The notes beneath the pieces are model-generated. The model saw only the letters and a program-made list of their open reading frames with translations, had not been told where the DNA came from and searched no databases. A DNA stretch of 64,000 nucleotides. Origin: Glutamicibacter sp. B1 (GTDB lineage Bacteria; Actinomycetota; Actinomycetes; Actinomycetales; Micrococcaceae). Of the stretch, positions 19,164-27,622 are shown in pieces. Every line of letters starts with the position of its first letter. The first letter of the stretch is position 1. The stretch covers positions 248,001 to 312,000 of the forward strand of contig NZ_CP125942.1 of NCBI RefSeq assembly GCF_039602135.1, given 5' to 3'. A program made the position numbers and the translations under genes.

Positions 19164-19940
19164 ATGAGTGGGGATAATGAAGCCAGTACACTGGCCAATA
19201 AATCGGTGCTCAAAGCACTGGCAGTGCTGACGGCGTTGGGTGACTATCCCGATGGGGCAAGTGCGACCGATCTGGCCGAGGCTACCGGTACTTCAAGGCC
19301 CACAGTCTTCCGCATGTTACTTAGTCTGGAAACAGCGGGGTATGTAGAGCGCACCGGATCCACTTATCGGCTCGGGTGGGAATTGGTTAGGCTAAGCCGG
19401 CTTCCGCATCTAGACCGTGGTTTATCGGCGAAGTTGCAGCCCATACTCAACAAATATGCGCAGCAAGTGAATGAACCAGTGAACTTTGCCCTGCGCGGTT
19501 CGCGGGGATCCTTCGATATTGTGGCCGAAGGAATATCGAACCGCTTCTTGACCACCGAAGAGCAATTTCTTGGTAGCCAGTTTCCGCCACATGCCAGCAG
19601 TACCGGCAAGCTCATGCTCAGCGAGCTGCCCGATGCCAAAGTGCTGAAGTTATTGCCAGCACGCCTAGAAAAATTCACTGAGCAAACCATCACCAGCAGG
19701 AAACGGCTACTCGAAGAACTGACCCTCGTGAGAAGCCAAGGTTACGCAACTCTAGATAATGAACTTGAGATCGGGCTATTTTCGCTCAGTGTTCCGGTAC
19801 GCCGAGCATCAGGGTTGCTCATCGGGGTCATGGCTGTCTACGGTCCGAGCGAGCGATTGAAACTTCATGGGGTCCCGAACTTGGTGAAGCTGTTGCAGGA
19901 AGCGGGTGCGGAAGTTCTGGAATCTATTGATGGAAACTGA
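19164..19940 (+). CDS. IclR-family regulator 1
   Basis: A 258-residue transcription factor. The N-terminal winged helix is at about residues 15-75 (LKALAVLTALGDY, SATDLAEATGTSRPTVFRMLLSLETAGYVERTGS) and an IclR effector domain follows, with FPPHASSTGKLMLSEL and GYATLDNELEIGLFSLSVPVR. GAGGAG precedes the ATG. It is divergent from the MDR/racemase genes over two palindromes and is the prime candidate to bind the GTTCA-N5-TGAAC motif across the island, including its own promoter. A second IclR paralogue follows 83 bp downstream. Confidence 0.92.
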   Translation: MSGDNEASTLANKSVLKALAVLTALGDYPDGASATDLAEATGTSRPTVFRMLLSLETAGYVERTGSTYRLGWELVRLSRLPHLDRGLSAKLQPILNKYAQQVNEPVNFALRGSRGSFDIVAEGISNRFLTTEEQFLGSQFPPHASSTGKLMLSELPDAKVLKLLPARLEKFTEQTITSRKRLLEELTLVRSQGYATLDNELEIGLFSLSVPVRRASGLLIGVMAVYGPSERLKLHGVPNLVKLLQEAGAEVLESIDGN

Positions 19941-19947
19941 CTGGTTT

Positions 19948-19973
19948 GTTCATTGAGCGGACATGAACCGCTC
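19948..19973. promoter_or_regulatory. Overlapping palindromes before IclR gene 2
   Basis: Two nested inverted repeats are present: GTTCAT-N9-ATGAAC (19948-19968) and GAGCGG-N7-CCGCTC (19955-19973). The first reuses the half-sites of the island operator with a wider spacer. The second could be a separate site for IclR 2. They lie 50-76 bp upstream of its start. Confidence 0.5.
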
Positions 19974-20023
19974 GATTCAAGTTAGGGTTGAAGTAGTCAA
20001 CTTGAAAGGTAACAACCACGACC

Positions 20024-20818
20024 ATGGCTGAAACCGAAACAAAACCCTCCGCCGGGGTGGCCGCAAACCGATCCGTTTCCCGTGCTATCTCCATTCTGCG
20101 CGCTATGGCCGCCTCACCAAATCCGATGAATGTGACCGAAATTGGGCTCAAGGTCGGATTGCCACGCGCTACCACCTTTCGCCTGTTGGTGACCCTTGAA
20201 GAGGAGGGGTTCGTCGATCGCCAGGAAACGCTCTACACACTCGGCTGGGACTTGGCTCGCATCGCACAGGACGTGGACCCATCTTCTGGACTGGCTTCAC
20301 GCGTGCAGGGCACAGTGGCAGAAATTGCTGATGAGCTGGGGGAGACCCTGACACTAAGCCTCCGTCGAGGGCGCTACGATTTGGACCTCATAGTGCAAGA
20401 GAGCCCCCGCGCTATCGGCGTAACTATGTCGGATATGCACGGAATGAGATGGCCCTTGCACGCAGCGGCCACCGGAAAACTCCTGCTGGCGGACTTGGAC
20501 AACGACGAAATCAAAGTTGCGACTAATAACAAGCTTGAGAAGCTGACCTCCGCCACGATTTCCACGTATCCCGCACTGATGAAACACATCGAGACGGTGC
20601 GCGAGCAAGGTTGGGCCAGCACCATTGAAGAGCTGGAAGAAGGAATTATTTCTTTCGCCGTACCGATCTACGGAAAGACCGGTCACCTGCTGGCCACGCT
20701 AGCCTACATCGCGCCACGCCTGAACATCGGCAGCGTCAGTGTCGAGGAAGAAAAAATTGAAGCACTCAAAGAAGGCGCACAGCGCCTCACCCAGCGGATC
20801 GTCTCGTTGGTGAATTAG
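20024..20818 (+). CDS. IclR-family regulator 2
   Basis: A 264-residue transcription factor, paralogous to the preceding gene. The winged helix is near residues 15-80 (ISILRAMAASPNPMNVTEIGLKVGLPRATTFRLLVTLEEEGFVDR). The effector domain includes MRWPLHAAATGKLLLADL and GWASTIEELEEGIISFAVPIYG. The ribosome site is weak (AAAGG, distant). The stop overlaps that of the convergent PucR gene by 4 bp. Two IclR genes in tandem suggest separate inducers or gene sets within the island. Confidence 0.9.
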   Translation: MAETETKPSAGVAANRSVSRAISILRAMAASPNPMNVTEIGLKVGLPRATTFRLLVTLEEEGFVDRQETLYTLGWDLARIAQDVDPSSGLASRVQGTVAEIADELGETLTLSLRRGRYDLDLIVQESPRAIGVTMSDMHGMRWPLHAAATGKLLLADLDNDEIKVATNNKLEKLTSATISTYPALMKHIETVREQGWASTIEELEEGIISFAVPIYGKTGHLLATLAYIAPRLNIGSVSVEEEKIEALKEGAQRLTQRIVSLVN

Positions 20819-22215
20819 ATTTCATCTGAGGTTTCACCCTGCATCTGCCAGGCCTGGCGCGCTAGCCAAAGCTCCGCAAGGTCGCTAACCTTTTTTAGCT
20901 GATGTCCGGTGATTTCTTCTGCTCGTCGAATGCGGTAAGCCAAGGTCTGGCGGTGGACACTTAACTGCGTGGAGGTTAGTTGCCAGTTCAGATCGTTGTC
21001 CAGCAAGAGGAACAGCGAATCGCGTAGCGTGATCACTGAGGGCTTAGTCCCTGCCAGTGGTCCAAGCACTGAACGGACGATTTCTCGTGCCTCCGTGCGT
21101 GAACGGGCCAGCAAGGAGATTCTTTCTCCTTCAAATTCCGTCCAGGCATTATTGGTTCGCAGGCTCACCTCCATGGCATTGACGGCTTCGGACGCGGCTC
21201 CCGTCAGGTCAGCTGGATCCAATCGTTCTGAAGACAGGCCGGCCGGAATGCCTAGTTCCGCATAGATCGTTCTCGCTTGCTTTAGCTCGGCGGTGCTGAT
21301 CATCGTCAGTGAAGCCCCATTCATCTTCATTGATAGGGGAGCAACTTTCGAGAGAGCCAGACCCAGCACCAAGCGGTGATGATGCTTTTCCGGGGAAGCC
21401 AATATTCGGTATGGCCCATCGGGGATCAGCGTGCGTTGCGAAGCGGTGCGGGTATCGAGTTCCTGACGTCTACGCTGGGCGGTGACAGCCGCTTCTCCAC
21501 TGGCAATATCGGTGAGGGCTTCTTGGAGTATGGCATTGGCGTCTACGGTCAGTACCTGTTTGAGATGAACCAGCGACAATGCATCGAGGTCGTGGCCATG
21601 GGTAATCTGAAGGGTTGCTGGCCGAATTGTATTGAGCACATGAGACTTTGCATGCGGTTGTGAGGCAATGTGAGTGCCGATAACGACACATCCCGTTTCG
21701 GTGTCTACTACCGAGGCCTCAACTCCGAATAATTCATGAACCCAGTTTCCTTGCCGTCGCTGGTCAGCTTCCTGTGCTGCAGCGACTTGGTAGATCCTTG
21801 ACAATGCCAAGATGCTGCGTGATTGCTGGTTGCCATTGGCTGCAGCCACCAGCCGGGCGATGACAACAAAAGGTGTATTTTCGCCGGTGAGCAAGACGGG
21901 GAAGGAAAGTCGGTCTGCCTCAGCCAGCATCTCGGCCGAGAGTGGTGGCTGCATTCCGTCAGCACCGAAGGTCACCGCGACAACGCCTGATGAATTGAGT
22001 TTGCTGATGTAGCGACATTGTTCGGTAGGGTGCGCCGGAAAGTTCAGACCCATGGTCATCAGTAGCTCGCCCTCACCGAGCCATCTCCATGGGTCGGGCA
22101 TCTCGCTGGTTTGTGCCCAGTCGAGGGATCTGCCCAAGCCAGAGGTGCCCGCCAAAACGTTGGTCTCAAGGCTCGGGTCGAGCGTCAAGTCACGAACGGT
22201 GAGTGCAGAGATCAT
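20815..22215 (-). CDS. PucR-family regulator 1
   Basis: A 466-residue regulator with an N-terminal PucR domain (LTVRDLTLDPSLETNVLAGTSGLGRSLDWAQTSEM, GEGELLMTMGLNFP) and a C-terminal HTH_30 domain (SLFLLLDNDLNWQLTSTQLSVHRQTLAYRIRRAEEITG). PucR proteins usually activate purine, amino acid or other nitrogen-compound catabolism. The start of the divergent MHS transporter lies 143 bp upstream, so that gene is its likely target. A close paralogue at 33.7 kb also belongs to the island. Confidence 0.9.
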   Translation of the reverse strand: MISALTVRDLTLDPSLETNVLAGTSGLGRSLDWAQTSEMPDPWRWLGEGELLMTMGLNFPAHPTEQCRYISKLNSSGVVAVTFGADGMQPPLSAEMLAEADRLSFPVLLTGENTPFVVIARLVAAANGNQQSRSILALSRIYQVAAAQEADQRRQGNWVHELFGVEASVVDTETGCVVIGTHIASQPHAKSHVLNTIRPATLQITHGHDLDALSLVHLKQVLTVDANAILQEALTDIASGEAAVTAQRRRQELDTRTASQRTLIPDGPYRILASPEKHHHRLVLGLALSKVAPLSMKMNGASLTMISTAELKQARTIYAELGIPAGLSSERLDPADLTGAASEAVNAMEVSLRTNNAWTEFEGERISLLARSRTEAREIVRSVLGPLAGTKPSVITLRDSLFLLLDNDLNWQLTSTQLSVHRQTLAYRIRRAEEITGHQLKKVSDLAELWLARQAWQMQGETSDEI

Positions 22216-22358
22216 GAATTTATCGTAGATGATGAAAATCGACCTTAATTCATTTCAAAGCACAGTATTGCACATCACATCTACTTCGTAGTCTGGTTCT
22301 CACGAGATAAGCCCCGAGCAATGATGCAGAGGCTTGCAAATTTCAAGGAGGGGCAGCG

Positions 22359-23858
22359 ATGTCCGAAACTAGTTCACGACAAAGCCTGGCATTGCCGAAG
22401 ACCACCCGCCGGTTACGCCCCGAAGACTGCATCATTGCAGACCGACAGGAGCTGAAACGGGCACAAATTGGTGCTGGCGTCGGTAACTTCATCGAGTGGT
22501 ACGACATTGGTGTGTACGGGTATCTAGCCGTGACCATGTCCAAGGTCTTCACGGAAGGAATGGATGAAACCTGGGGGTTGCTGGTCACCCTCTTCGGCTT
22601 CGCTATCTCCTTTGTGGTGCGGCCAATCGGCGGAATGTTCCTCGGGCCATTAGGTGACAAAATCGGGCGTAAAAAGGTCATGTTCTTCACGATCTTGCTG
22701 ATGGCAGGTGCCACGACGCTGATTGGTTGTTTGCCCAGTGCCGGAACTGCCGGGCTGTGGGTCATTATTCCGCTGTACCTACTGAAAATGGTTCAGGGCT
22801 TCTCCACCGGAGGCGAATATTCCGGCGCTTCGACGTATATTGCCGAGTTCTCGCCTGATAAGCGTCGTGCGTTTATGACCTCACTATTGAACTCTGGGGC
22901 GATGCTCGGCTTCGCCGCTGGTGCAGCCACCGTGGCAGCGACGACCTTCATTGCTGAGGCGAACTTTGGGCCTCAGGCCATGTTCAATGGAGGGTGGCGA
23001 ATTCCATTCTTGATTGCACTGCCACTGGGTATCCTTGCCGTCTCCTTGCGAAGTCGTATTCCCGAGTCCCCAGCGTTCGAAGCTGTCCATGATATTCCTG
23101 ACAGAGGAAATCCGGACTCGATTTTTGTTAGGCACAGTCTGCCTAAGGTGATCCGTATGTACTGGCCGCAAATCCTGGTGGGTCTTGCCATGATTGCCGC
23201 TGATGGCACGGCTTCCTACACATTGACTAGTTACATTCCAACCTATTTGGAAACTCAAGCTGGAGTCGCGGCGGCCCATACTGCACTGGCCTCCGTTGTG
23301 GTGCTCGTAGTCCAGGCTATTTTGATCCCACTCTTTGCAATTCTTGCTGACCGTCGTGGACGTCGATTGGTGTACCGCATTGCGACCATTGGCAACATCG
23401 CCTTGTTGTTCCCGGCCTTCATCATCATGCAGTCAGGAACTTTGGCGTCTTTGTATCTTGCTTTGACGCTAATCATGATTCCTTCCTCGGCGTTCTTGGC
23501 ACTCACTGCCTGTTTCATGTGTGAATTGTTCCCGACGGCTTCGCGGTATACGGGTGTGGGCTTTACTCACAACTTAGCGGTGTCGGTCTTCGGTGGAACA
23601 GTCCCGCTCGTCTCACAGTCTCTCGTGCAGACCACCGGCAATATTTACACGCCCGCCATGTATGTCATGTTCTTCTCCATCGTGGCTCTCGGCGCAACCT
23701 TCTTCATGAAAGAAACTGCGCGTAAACCTCTGCTCGGTTCGGTGCCTGTAGTGGAAAGTCTTGCCGAGGCCGTGGCCCTATGCAATGGACAGGATAAGGA
23801 CGAAAATCTTGATACCCGAACCATGCTTCTGGTCCCAATGCCAGCGGCAACCAAGTAG
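22359..23858 (+). CDS. MHS-family MFS transporter 1
   Basis: A 499-residue proton symporter of the metabolite:H+ symporter group (ProP, ShiA, KgtP relatives), with 12 predicted membrane segments. The hallmark NFIEWYDIGVYGY comes at about residues 45-57, followed by RPIGGMFLGPLGDKIGRKKVM and QGFSTGGEYSGASTYIAEFSPDKRRAF. MHS proteins import organic acids, betaines and proline-like compounds. AAGGAGG precedes the ATG. It is divergent from PucR 1 and followed by a strong terminator, so it stands alone. Transporter 2 at 30.0 kb is a close paralogue. Confidence 0.92.
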   Translation: MSETSSRQSLALPKTTRRLRPEDCIIADRQELKRAQIGAGVGNFIEWYDIGVYGYLAVTMSKVFTEGMDETWGLLVTLFGFAISFVVRPIGGMFLGPLGDKIGRKKVMFFTILLMAGATTLIGCLPSAGTAGLWVIIPLYLLKMVQGFSTGGEYSGASTYIAEFSPDKRRAFMTSLLNSGAMLGFAAGAATVAATTFIAEANFGPQAMFNGGWRIPFLIALPLGILAVSLRSRIPESPAFEAVHDIPDRGNPDSIFVRHSLPKVIRMYWPQILVGLAMIAADGTASYTLTSYIPTYLETQAGVAAAHTALASVVVLVVQAILIPLFAILADRRGRRLVYRIATIGNIALLFPAFIIMQSGTLASLYLALTLIMIPSSAFLALTACFMCELFPTASRYTGVGFTHNLAVSVFGGTVPLVSQSLVQTTGNIYTPAMYVMFFSIVALGATFFMKETARKPLLGSVPVVESLAEAVALCNGQDKDENLDTRTMLLVPMPAATK

Positions 23859-23889
23859 GAATCAAAAGGTTTTTCGGCGCTACTGAGCT

Positions 23890-23936
23890 GCTCCCCGAAA
23901 GCTGTTGTGACTTCTAAAGTCCGGCTTTCGGGGAGC
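23890..23936 (+). terminator. Terminator of MHS transporter 1
   Basis: A 13-bp perfect stem, GCTCCCCGAAAGC / GCTTTCGGGGAGC, with a 21-base loop, followed by TGTTT, lies 31 bp after the stop. Confidence 0.75.
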
Positions 23937-24271
23937 TGTTTGGCTTAATCCTTCGGGAGTTTTTGAGTCATCAGCGGCTAAAAAGATGGCTGGCAAGCAC
24001 CCTTAGTTGACTAGTGCGTCGAGTGAGGCGGTGTTTCTGCGTGTTTCAGATTACCCCGTTCTGTGAGGGTGCCATTCGTGGGTAGTGGGTGCTATCGCCC
24101 ATGCTGATTTTCCACGCCGAGGAGTCTCGCTAAGTCGTCACTATGACATCCGCGGCACCGAGCTTTCTGCGTTTTACTTTGTTGACCTGCCTCTGCCTTG
24201 CGTCCAAATGGGCACTTTCTGGTCTTGTGACGGGTAACGCAACCCGACGTGACGCGGATTTCATTTTGAGC
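23937..24271. other. Intergenic region, no gene seen
   Basis: No open frame with a family motif or ribosome site was found in the 335 bp between the terminator and the promoter of the monooxygenase operon. Confidence 0.4.
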
Positions 24272-24301
24272 TTGACGCTGTGAAGAAAAGCACTCTATGC
24301 T
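24272..24301 (+). promoter_or_regulatory. Predicted promoter of the monooxygenase operon
   Basis: TTGACG (24272-24277) and TATGCT (24296-24301) are separated by 18 bp. This fits a sigma-70-type promoter and places the transcript start near 24308. The operator at 24324 would then lie just downstream of the start, a repressing position. Confidence 0.6.
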
Positions 24302-24323
24302 GTGATCACTAAATAAACATATA

Positions 24324-24338
24324 GTTCACCTAGTGAAC
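24324..24338. promoter_or_regulatory. GTTCA-N5-TGAAC operator, monooxygenase operon
   Basis: GTTCACCTAGTGAAC is a nearly complete palindrome of 15 bp, 23 bp before the monooxygenase ATG. It matches the island motif in both arms. Confidence 0.8.
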
Positions 24339-24361
24339 GGTAACCTGTAAAGGAAAAAGTC

Positions 24362-25747
24362 ATGGCACAGCAGATGCGCGTCTTCGCATTCGACTTCAAT
24401 GGCCCGGCGCACCTGTCGGCTGGTACCTGGTGCCACCCGACAGACCGCGGTCACGAGTACACGAGCCTGAAGTACTGGATCGAATACGCCAAGCTGCTTG
24501 AGAGGGCTAACTTCGACGGGATTTTCTTTGCTGACAACGACGGCTACCACGAGAACTACCGGGGTTCGGTAGCCGATTCCCTCAAGGACGCTGCGCAGAT
24601 TCCCACCAATGATCCCGCCTACCTGATCCCAGCTATGGCAGCGGTCACCCAGAACCTCAGCTTCGGTGTCACCTCATCGACCGCCTACGATGTGCCGTAC
24701 AAGTTGGCCCGAAAGTTCTCCACCTTGGACCACCTCACGGACGGCCGCATTGGCTGGAATGTCGTCACCTCCTACTCGACCGCTGCAGCCCGCAACTTGG
24801 CCAATCAGGAGCAGGTCGCAGCACACGCTGACCGCTACAACCGCGCTGAAGAATTCATCGACGTAGCCACGCAACTGTGGGAAGGCTCGTGGGAAGACGA
24901 TGCGGTCATCGTCGACAAGGACAATGGCGTTTATGTAGACCCTTCGAAGGTTCATGACATCAACTACGAAGGCACTCACTTCACGGTTCCGGGCATTCAT
25001 CAGTGTGAACCTTCCGCGCAGCGCACGCCGGTAATCTTCCAGGCCGGTGGCTCACCACGAGGAGTGGAACTAGCCGCAAAGACCGCCGAAGCGGTCTTCA
25101 TGAACGCCATCGATAAGCCGACGCTCAAAAAGCAGGTTGATGCGCTACGCGAGAAGGCAATCGAGTTTGGCCGCGACCCAGAACATATCGCCACGTTGCA
25201 AATGATCACCGTGATTTCAGCAGCCACCGATGAAGAAGCGCAGGCGAAGTACCAGGAATATCTAGACCTTGTCTCCTACGACGGAGCCATGGCTCGTTAC
25301 TCGGGGTGGACCGGACTGGATATGTCCACTTTTGACCCTGACAAGCCGCTAAAGGATGTTGAAGCCAAGGGCACTGCAACCATGCTGACCTTCTTCCAGA
25401 AAGTCGACGCAGACAAGGAATGGACCCCGCGTGATATTGCCGAATACACCGGCATTGGGGGGACCTCGCCAGTGATCGTGGGTGGTCCGCAGACCGTTGC
25501 CGACGAAGTGATTTCTTGGATGGAAGAGACCGGGGTATCCGGATTCAACATCGCCAACGCTGTGAAGTTCCAGGACATCAAGGACTTTACTGAGTTTGTC
25601 GTTCCGGAACTTCAGAAGCGTGGCGCAATGCGTACCAGCTTCACCGGTTCCACCCTGCGCGAGCACCTCTTCGGTGAAGGCGTTGCCCGTTTGCCCGAAG
25701 ACCACCCAGGTGCTGCCTACCGCAAGCAGTCCACCGAAGCACGATAA
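24362..25747 (+). CDS. NtaA/SnaA/DszA-family flavin-dependent monooxygenase
   Basis: A 461-residue luciferase-like monooxygenase that should use FMNH2 and O2 to oxidise a ring or heteroatom-containing substrate. The layout matches DszA and NtaA: FDFNGPAHLSAGTW, FDGIFFADNDGYH, FSTLDHLTDGRIGWNVVTS, HADRYNRAEEFIDV, VIFQAGGSPRGVELAAKTAEAVF and a C-terminal FVVPELQKRGAMRTSFTGSTLREHL. AAAGGA lies before the ATG. It opens an operon of six genes, with the flavin reductase 14 bp downstream. In known pathways such enzymes open heterocycles or cleave C-S and C-N bonds; the substrate here is unknown. Confidence 0.92.
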   Translation: MAQQMRVFAFDFNGPAHLSAGTWCHPTDRGHEYTSLKYWIEYAKLLERANFDGIFFADNDGYHENYRGSVADSLKDAAQIPTNDPAYLIPAMAAVTQNLSFGVTSSTAYDVPYKLARKFSTLDHLTDGRIGWNVVTSYSTAAARNLANQEQVAAHADRYNRAEEFIDVATQLWEGSWEDDAVIVDKDNGVYVDPSKVHDINYEGTHFTVPGIHQCEPSAQRTPVIFQAGGSPRGVELAAKTAEAVFMNAIDKPTLKKQVDALREKAIEFGRDPEHIATLQMITVISAATDEEAQAKYQEYLDLVSYDGAMARYSGWTGLDMSTFDPDKPLKDVEAKGTATMLTFFQKVDADKEWTPRDIAEYTGIGGTSPVIVGGPQTVADEVISWMEETGVSGFNIANAVKFQDIKDFTEFVVPELQKRGAMRTSFTGSTLREHLFGEGVARLPEDHPGAAYRKQSTEAR

Positions 25748-25761
25748 GGAGCACGTGAACA

Positions 25762-26298
25762 ATGTCGATCATCGTTACCCCGGAGACTCCGGAAATTGAC
25801 CCGGCTGAATATCGCAAGATCTTCGGTTCCCTGCCCACCGGCGTCACGGCCATCACCGGTATGACCGCCGAAGGCAAGCCAATGGGACTGGTTGTAGGAA
25901 CCTTCATGTCCCTGTCGTTGGACCCACCACTAGTGACCTTCTGCGTCGACAAGGGCTCAAGCACCTGGCCGTTGCTGCGTTCGCTAGGTCGCTTCACCGC
26001 CAATATTTTGTCAACCGAACAGCTACCGATCTGTCGGGCGCTCTCCCGCAAAGGCGAGGATAAGTTCGCCGACATCGATTACACCATCGGTGAGCACGGA
26101 ACACCGCACATCACCGAGGCCACCGCCGTGATCGACTGCGAAGTCCTCTCAGAGGTCGTCGCTGGCGATCACTACATGATCGTGGGCGGCGTGGACTCAA
26201 TGGTCTCTTCCGATGCGGACGCGTTGCTGTTCCGTGGCGGAAAATTCGGAGATTTTAACCTGTGGCCAGCCCCAGCTAATCCAGAAAAGAAAGGCTAA
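25762..26298 (+). CDS. Flavin reductase of a two-component monooxygenase
   Basis: Reduces FMN with NAD(P)H and passes it to the monooxygenase. The 178-residue protein is of the HpaC/DszD type (split-barrel flavin_reduct domain): YRKIFGSLPTGVTAITG, GTFMSLSLDPPLVTFCVDKGSSTWP and ANILSTEQ. It lies 14 bp after the monooxygenase and 5 bp before the SnoaL-like gene. Confidence 0.92.
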   Translation: MSIIVTPETPEIDPAEYRKIFGSLPTGVTAITGMTAEGKPMGLVVGTFMSLSLDPPLVTFCVDKGSSTWPLLRSLGRFTANILSTEQLPICRALSRKGEDKFADIDYTIGEHGTPHITEATAVIDCEVLSEVVAGDHYMIVGGVDSMVSSDADALLFRGGKFGDFNLWPAPANPEKKG

Positions 26299-26303
26299 CT
26301 ATC

Positions 26304-26729
26304 ATGTCAGCACTGTGTAATTCCATTCTTGATGCTTGGCAACGTGCCTGGGGCAACGGCGAAGTCGAAGCCTTTACTGGCCTTGTTGCCGAGAACTACA
26401 GTCGTCAGTCCAAGTCGGGGCAAGAGAGCATCGACGAGGTTATTGAACAGATCAACTCCCAACACAACGCCTTCAGTGATTACCGCATGGATATCCTGCG
26501 CGCCGTGGAAGGCGAAACTGAAGTGGCCATCTACTGGCGTAGCATCGGTCGGCACTCCGGGGAATATATGGGAGTGCCACCCACGGGTCGTGAAGTGGTA
26601 GTCACCGGCGCATCATTCATCCGCGTCGAGGACGGAAAGATCACCGACGAAGATGTCGTGTGGGATCCCCGCGAAATGCTCTCTGCCATGCGGATTGTCC
26701 ACCTTGGCGATACTCGCCGCAAGAAATAG
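26304..26729 (+). CDS. SnoaL-like/NTF2-fold protein
   Basis: A 141-residue protein of the SnoaL/ester-cyclase part of the NTF2-like superfamily: LDAWQRAWGNGEVEAFTGLVAENYS, EGETEVAIYWRSIGRHSGEYMGVPPTGREVVVTGASFIRVEDGKI and DEDVVWDPREML. Members isomerise, cyclise or hydrolyse small substrates. Here it may act on the labile product of the monooxygenase. It is in the same operon, and a hairpin follows in the gap to the next gene. Confidence 0.82.
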   Translation: MSALCNSILDAWQRAWGNGEVEAFTGLVAENYSRQSKSGQESIDEVIEQINSQHNAFSDYRMDILRAVEGETEVAIYWRSIGRHSGEYMGVPPTGREVVVTGASFIRVEDGKITDEDVVWDPREMLSAMRIVHLGDTRRKK

Positions 26730-26741
26730 CCGTGCTTCGAA

Positions 26742-26783
26742 CCGGCAGGGTAAAAGGTCCTAGACCTCCTTTTGTCTTGCCGG
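26742..26783 (+). other. Hairpin inside the monooxygenase operon
   Basis: CCGGCA and AAAAGG on the left pair with CCTTTT and TGCCGG on the right, with a 4-base internal mismatch and a loop of about 10. It sits in the only long gap (92 bp) of the operon. It may tune mRNA stability or cause partial termination between the first three and last three genes. Confidence 0.45.
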
Positions 26784-26821
26784 ATCGTTGCCATTAACCA
26801 GATCACCGACGAAGGAACACC

Positions 26822-27610
26822 GTGCCAATCAATATTGCAGAAACCGCCCAGCGACTCATTGAGGCCAAAGCCAGCGGCACCCCCGTTGACACCTTGATCA
26901 CCGAGGACATGGGGCCGAGTACCGAAGACGCCTTCCGTGTACAGCAGGAGTTAGTGCGCCGCGCTATCGAAGACGGCGATGCAGTTGCCGGCTTCAAGCT
27001 GGGCAATATTGCCAAAGCGATGCAGGACAAGTTTGGTGTGGACGAACCTGACTACGGTTATATCCTCGCCAGCCAGTTCTATCCAGAGAACCTAGCTATC
27101 AAGCAATCCGAATTCATTGAACCATTTATTGAACTTGAGCCTGGCTTTGTGCTGAAAAAGGACCTTTACGGCAAGCACGTGCACGCCGCGGAGGTTATCG
27201 CTGCTACAGACTTTGTGATCCCAGCGTTGGAGATCATTGACTCGCGGATCAAGAACTGGAACATTAGCCTCTTTGATACCTTGGCTGACAACGGTTCAAT
27301 CGGCGGAATTCTCGTGGGTGGGCAGCCACGTAAGCTTTCCGAAGTTAATCTTGCCGATACGGTAGGCATCATCGAATACGACGGCAAAGAAGTTGCCCGG
27401 GGTAATACCAACGCTGTGTACGGTAACCCGATCGGAGCCATTGCCTGGTTGGTCCGCCGCATCTCAGCCTATGGTGTCGGTCTGAAAGCTGGACAGTTCA
27501 TTCTTCCGGGCAGCTGCTTGGCTGCCGAGAAGATGATTCCAGGTACTTCCATCACCGGACGTTTCGAAGGTTGGGGCGAGCTGTCCTTCGAATACACCGC
27601 AACCAAGTAA
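26822..27610 (+). CDS. 2-keto-4-pentenoate hydratase family protein
   Basis: A 262-residue FAH-superfamily enzyme of the MhpD/XylJ/HpaH group. These add water to 2-oxo-4-enoic acids to give 4-hydroxy-2-oxo acids, or (XylI type) decarboxylate oxalocrotonate. Seen are RVQQELVRRAIEDGDAVAGFKLG, the metal pair in FIELEPGF, ALEIIDSRIKNW with the third acidic ligand, and NPIGAIAWL followed by GQFILPGSC. The start is GTG, matching the conserved N-terminus. Together with the HpcH/HpaI aldolase at 31.8 kb it could form a hydratase-aldolase step yielding pyruvate and an aldehyde. Confidence 0.88.
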   Translation: MPINIAETAQRLIEAKASGTPVDTLITEDMGPSTEDAFRVQQELVRRAIEDGDAVAGFKLGNIAKAMQDKFGVDEPDYGYILASQFYPENLAIKQSEFIEPFIELEPGFVLKKDLYGKHVHAAEVIAATDFVIPALEIIDSRIKNWNISLFDTLADNGSIGGILVGGQPRKLSEVNLADTVGIIEYDGKEVARGNTNAVYGNPIGAIAWLVRRISAYGVGLKAGQFILPGSCLAAEKMIPGTSITGRFEGWGELSFEYTATK

Positions 27611-27622
27611 GGAACGCTGATC

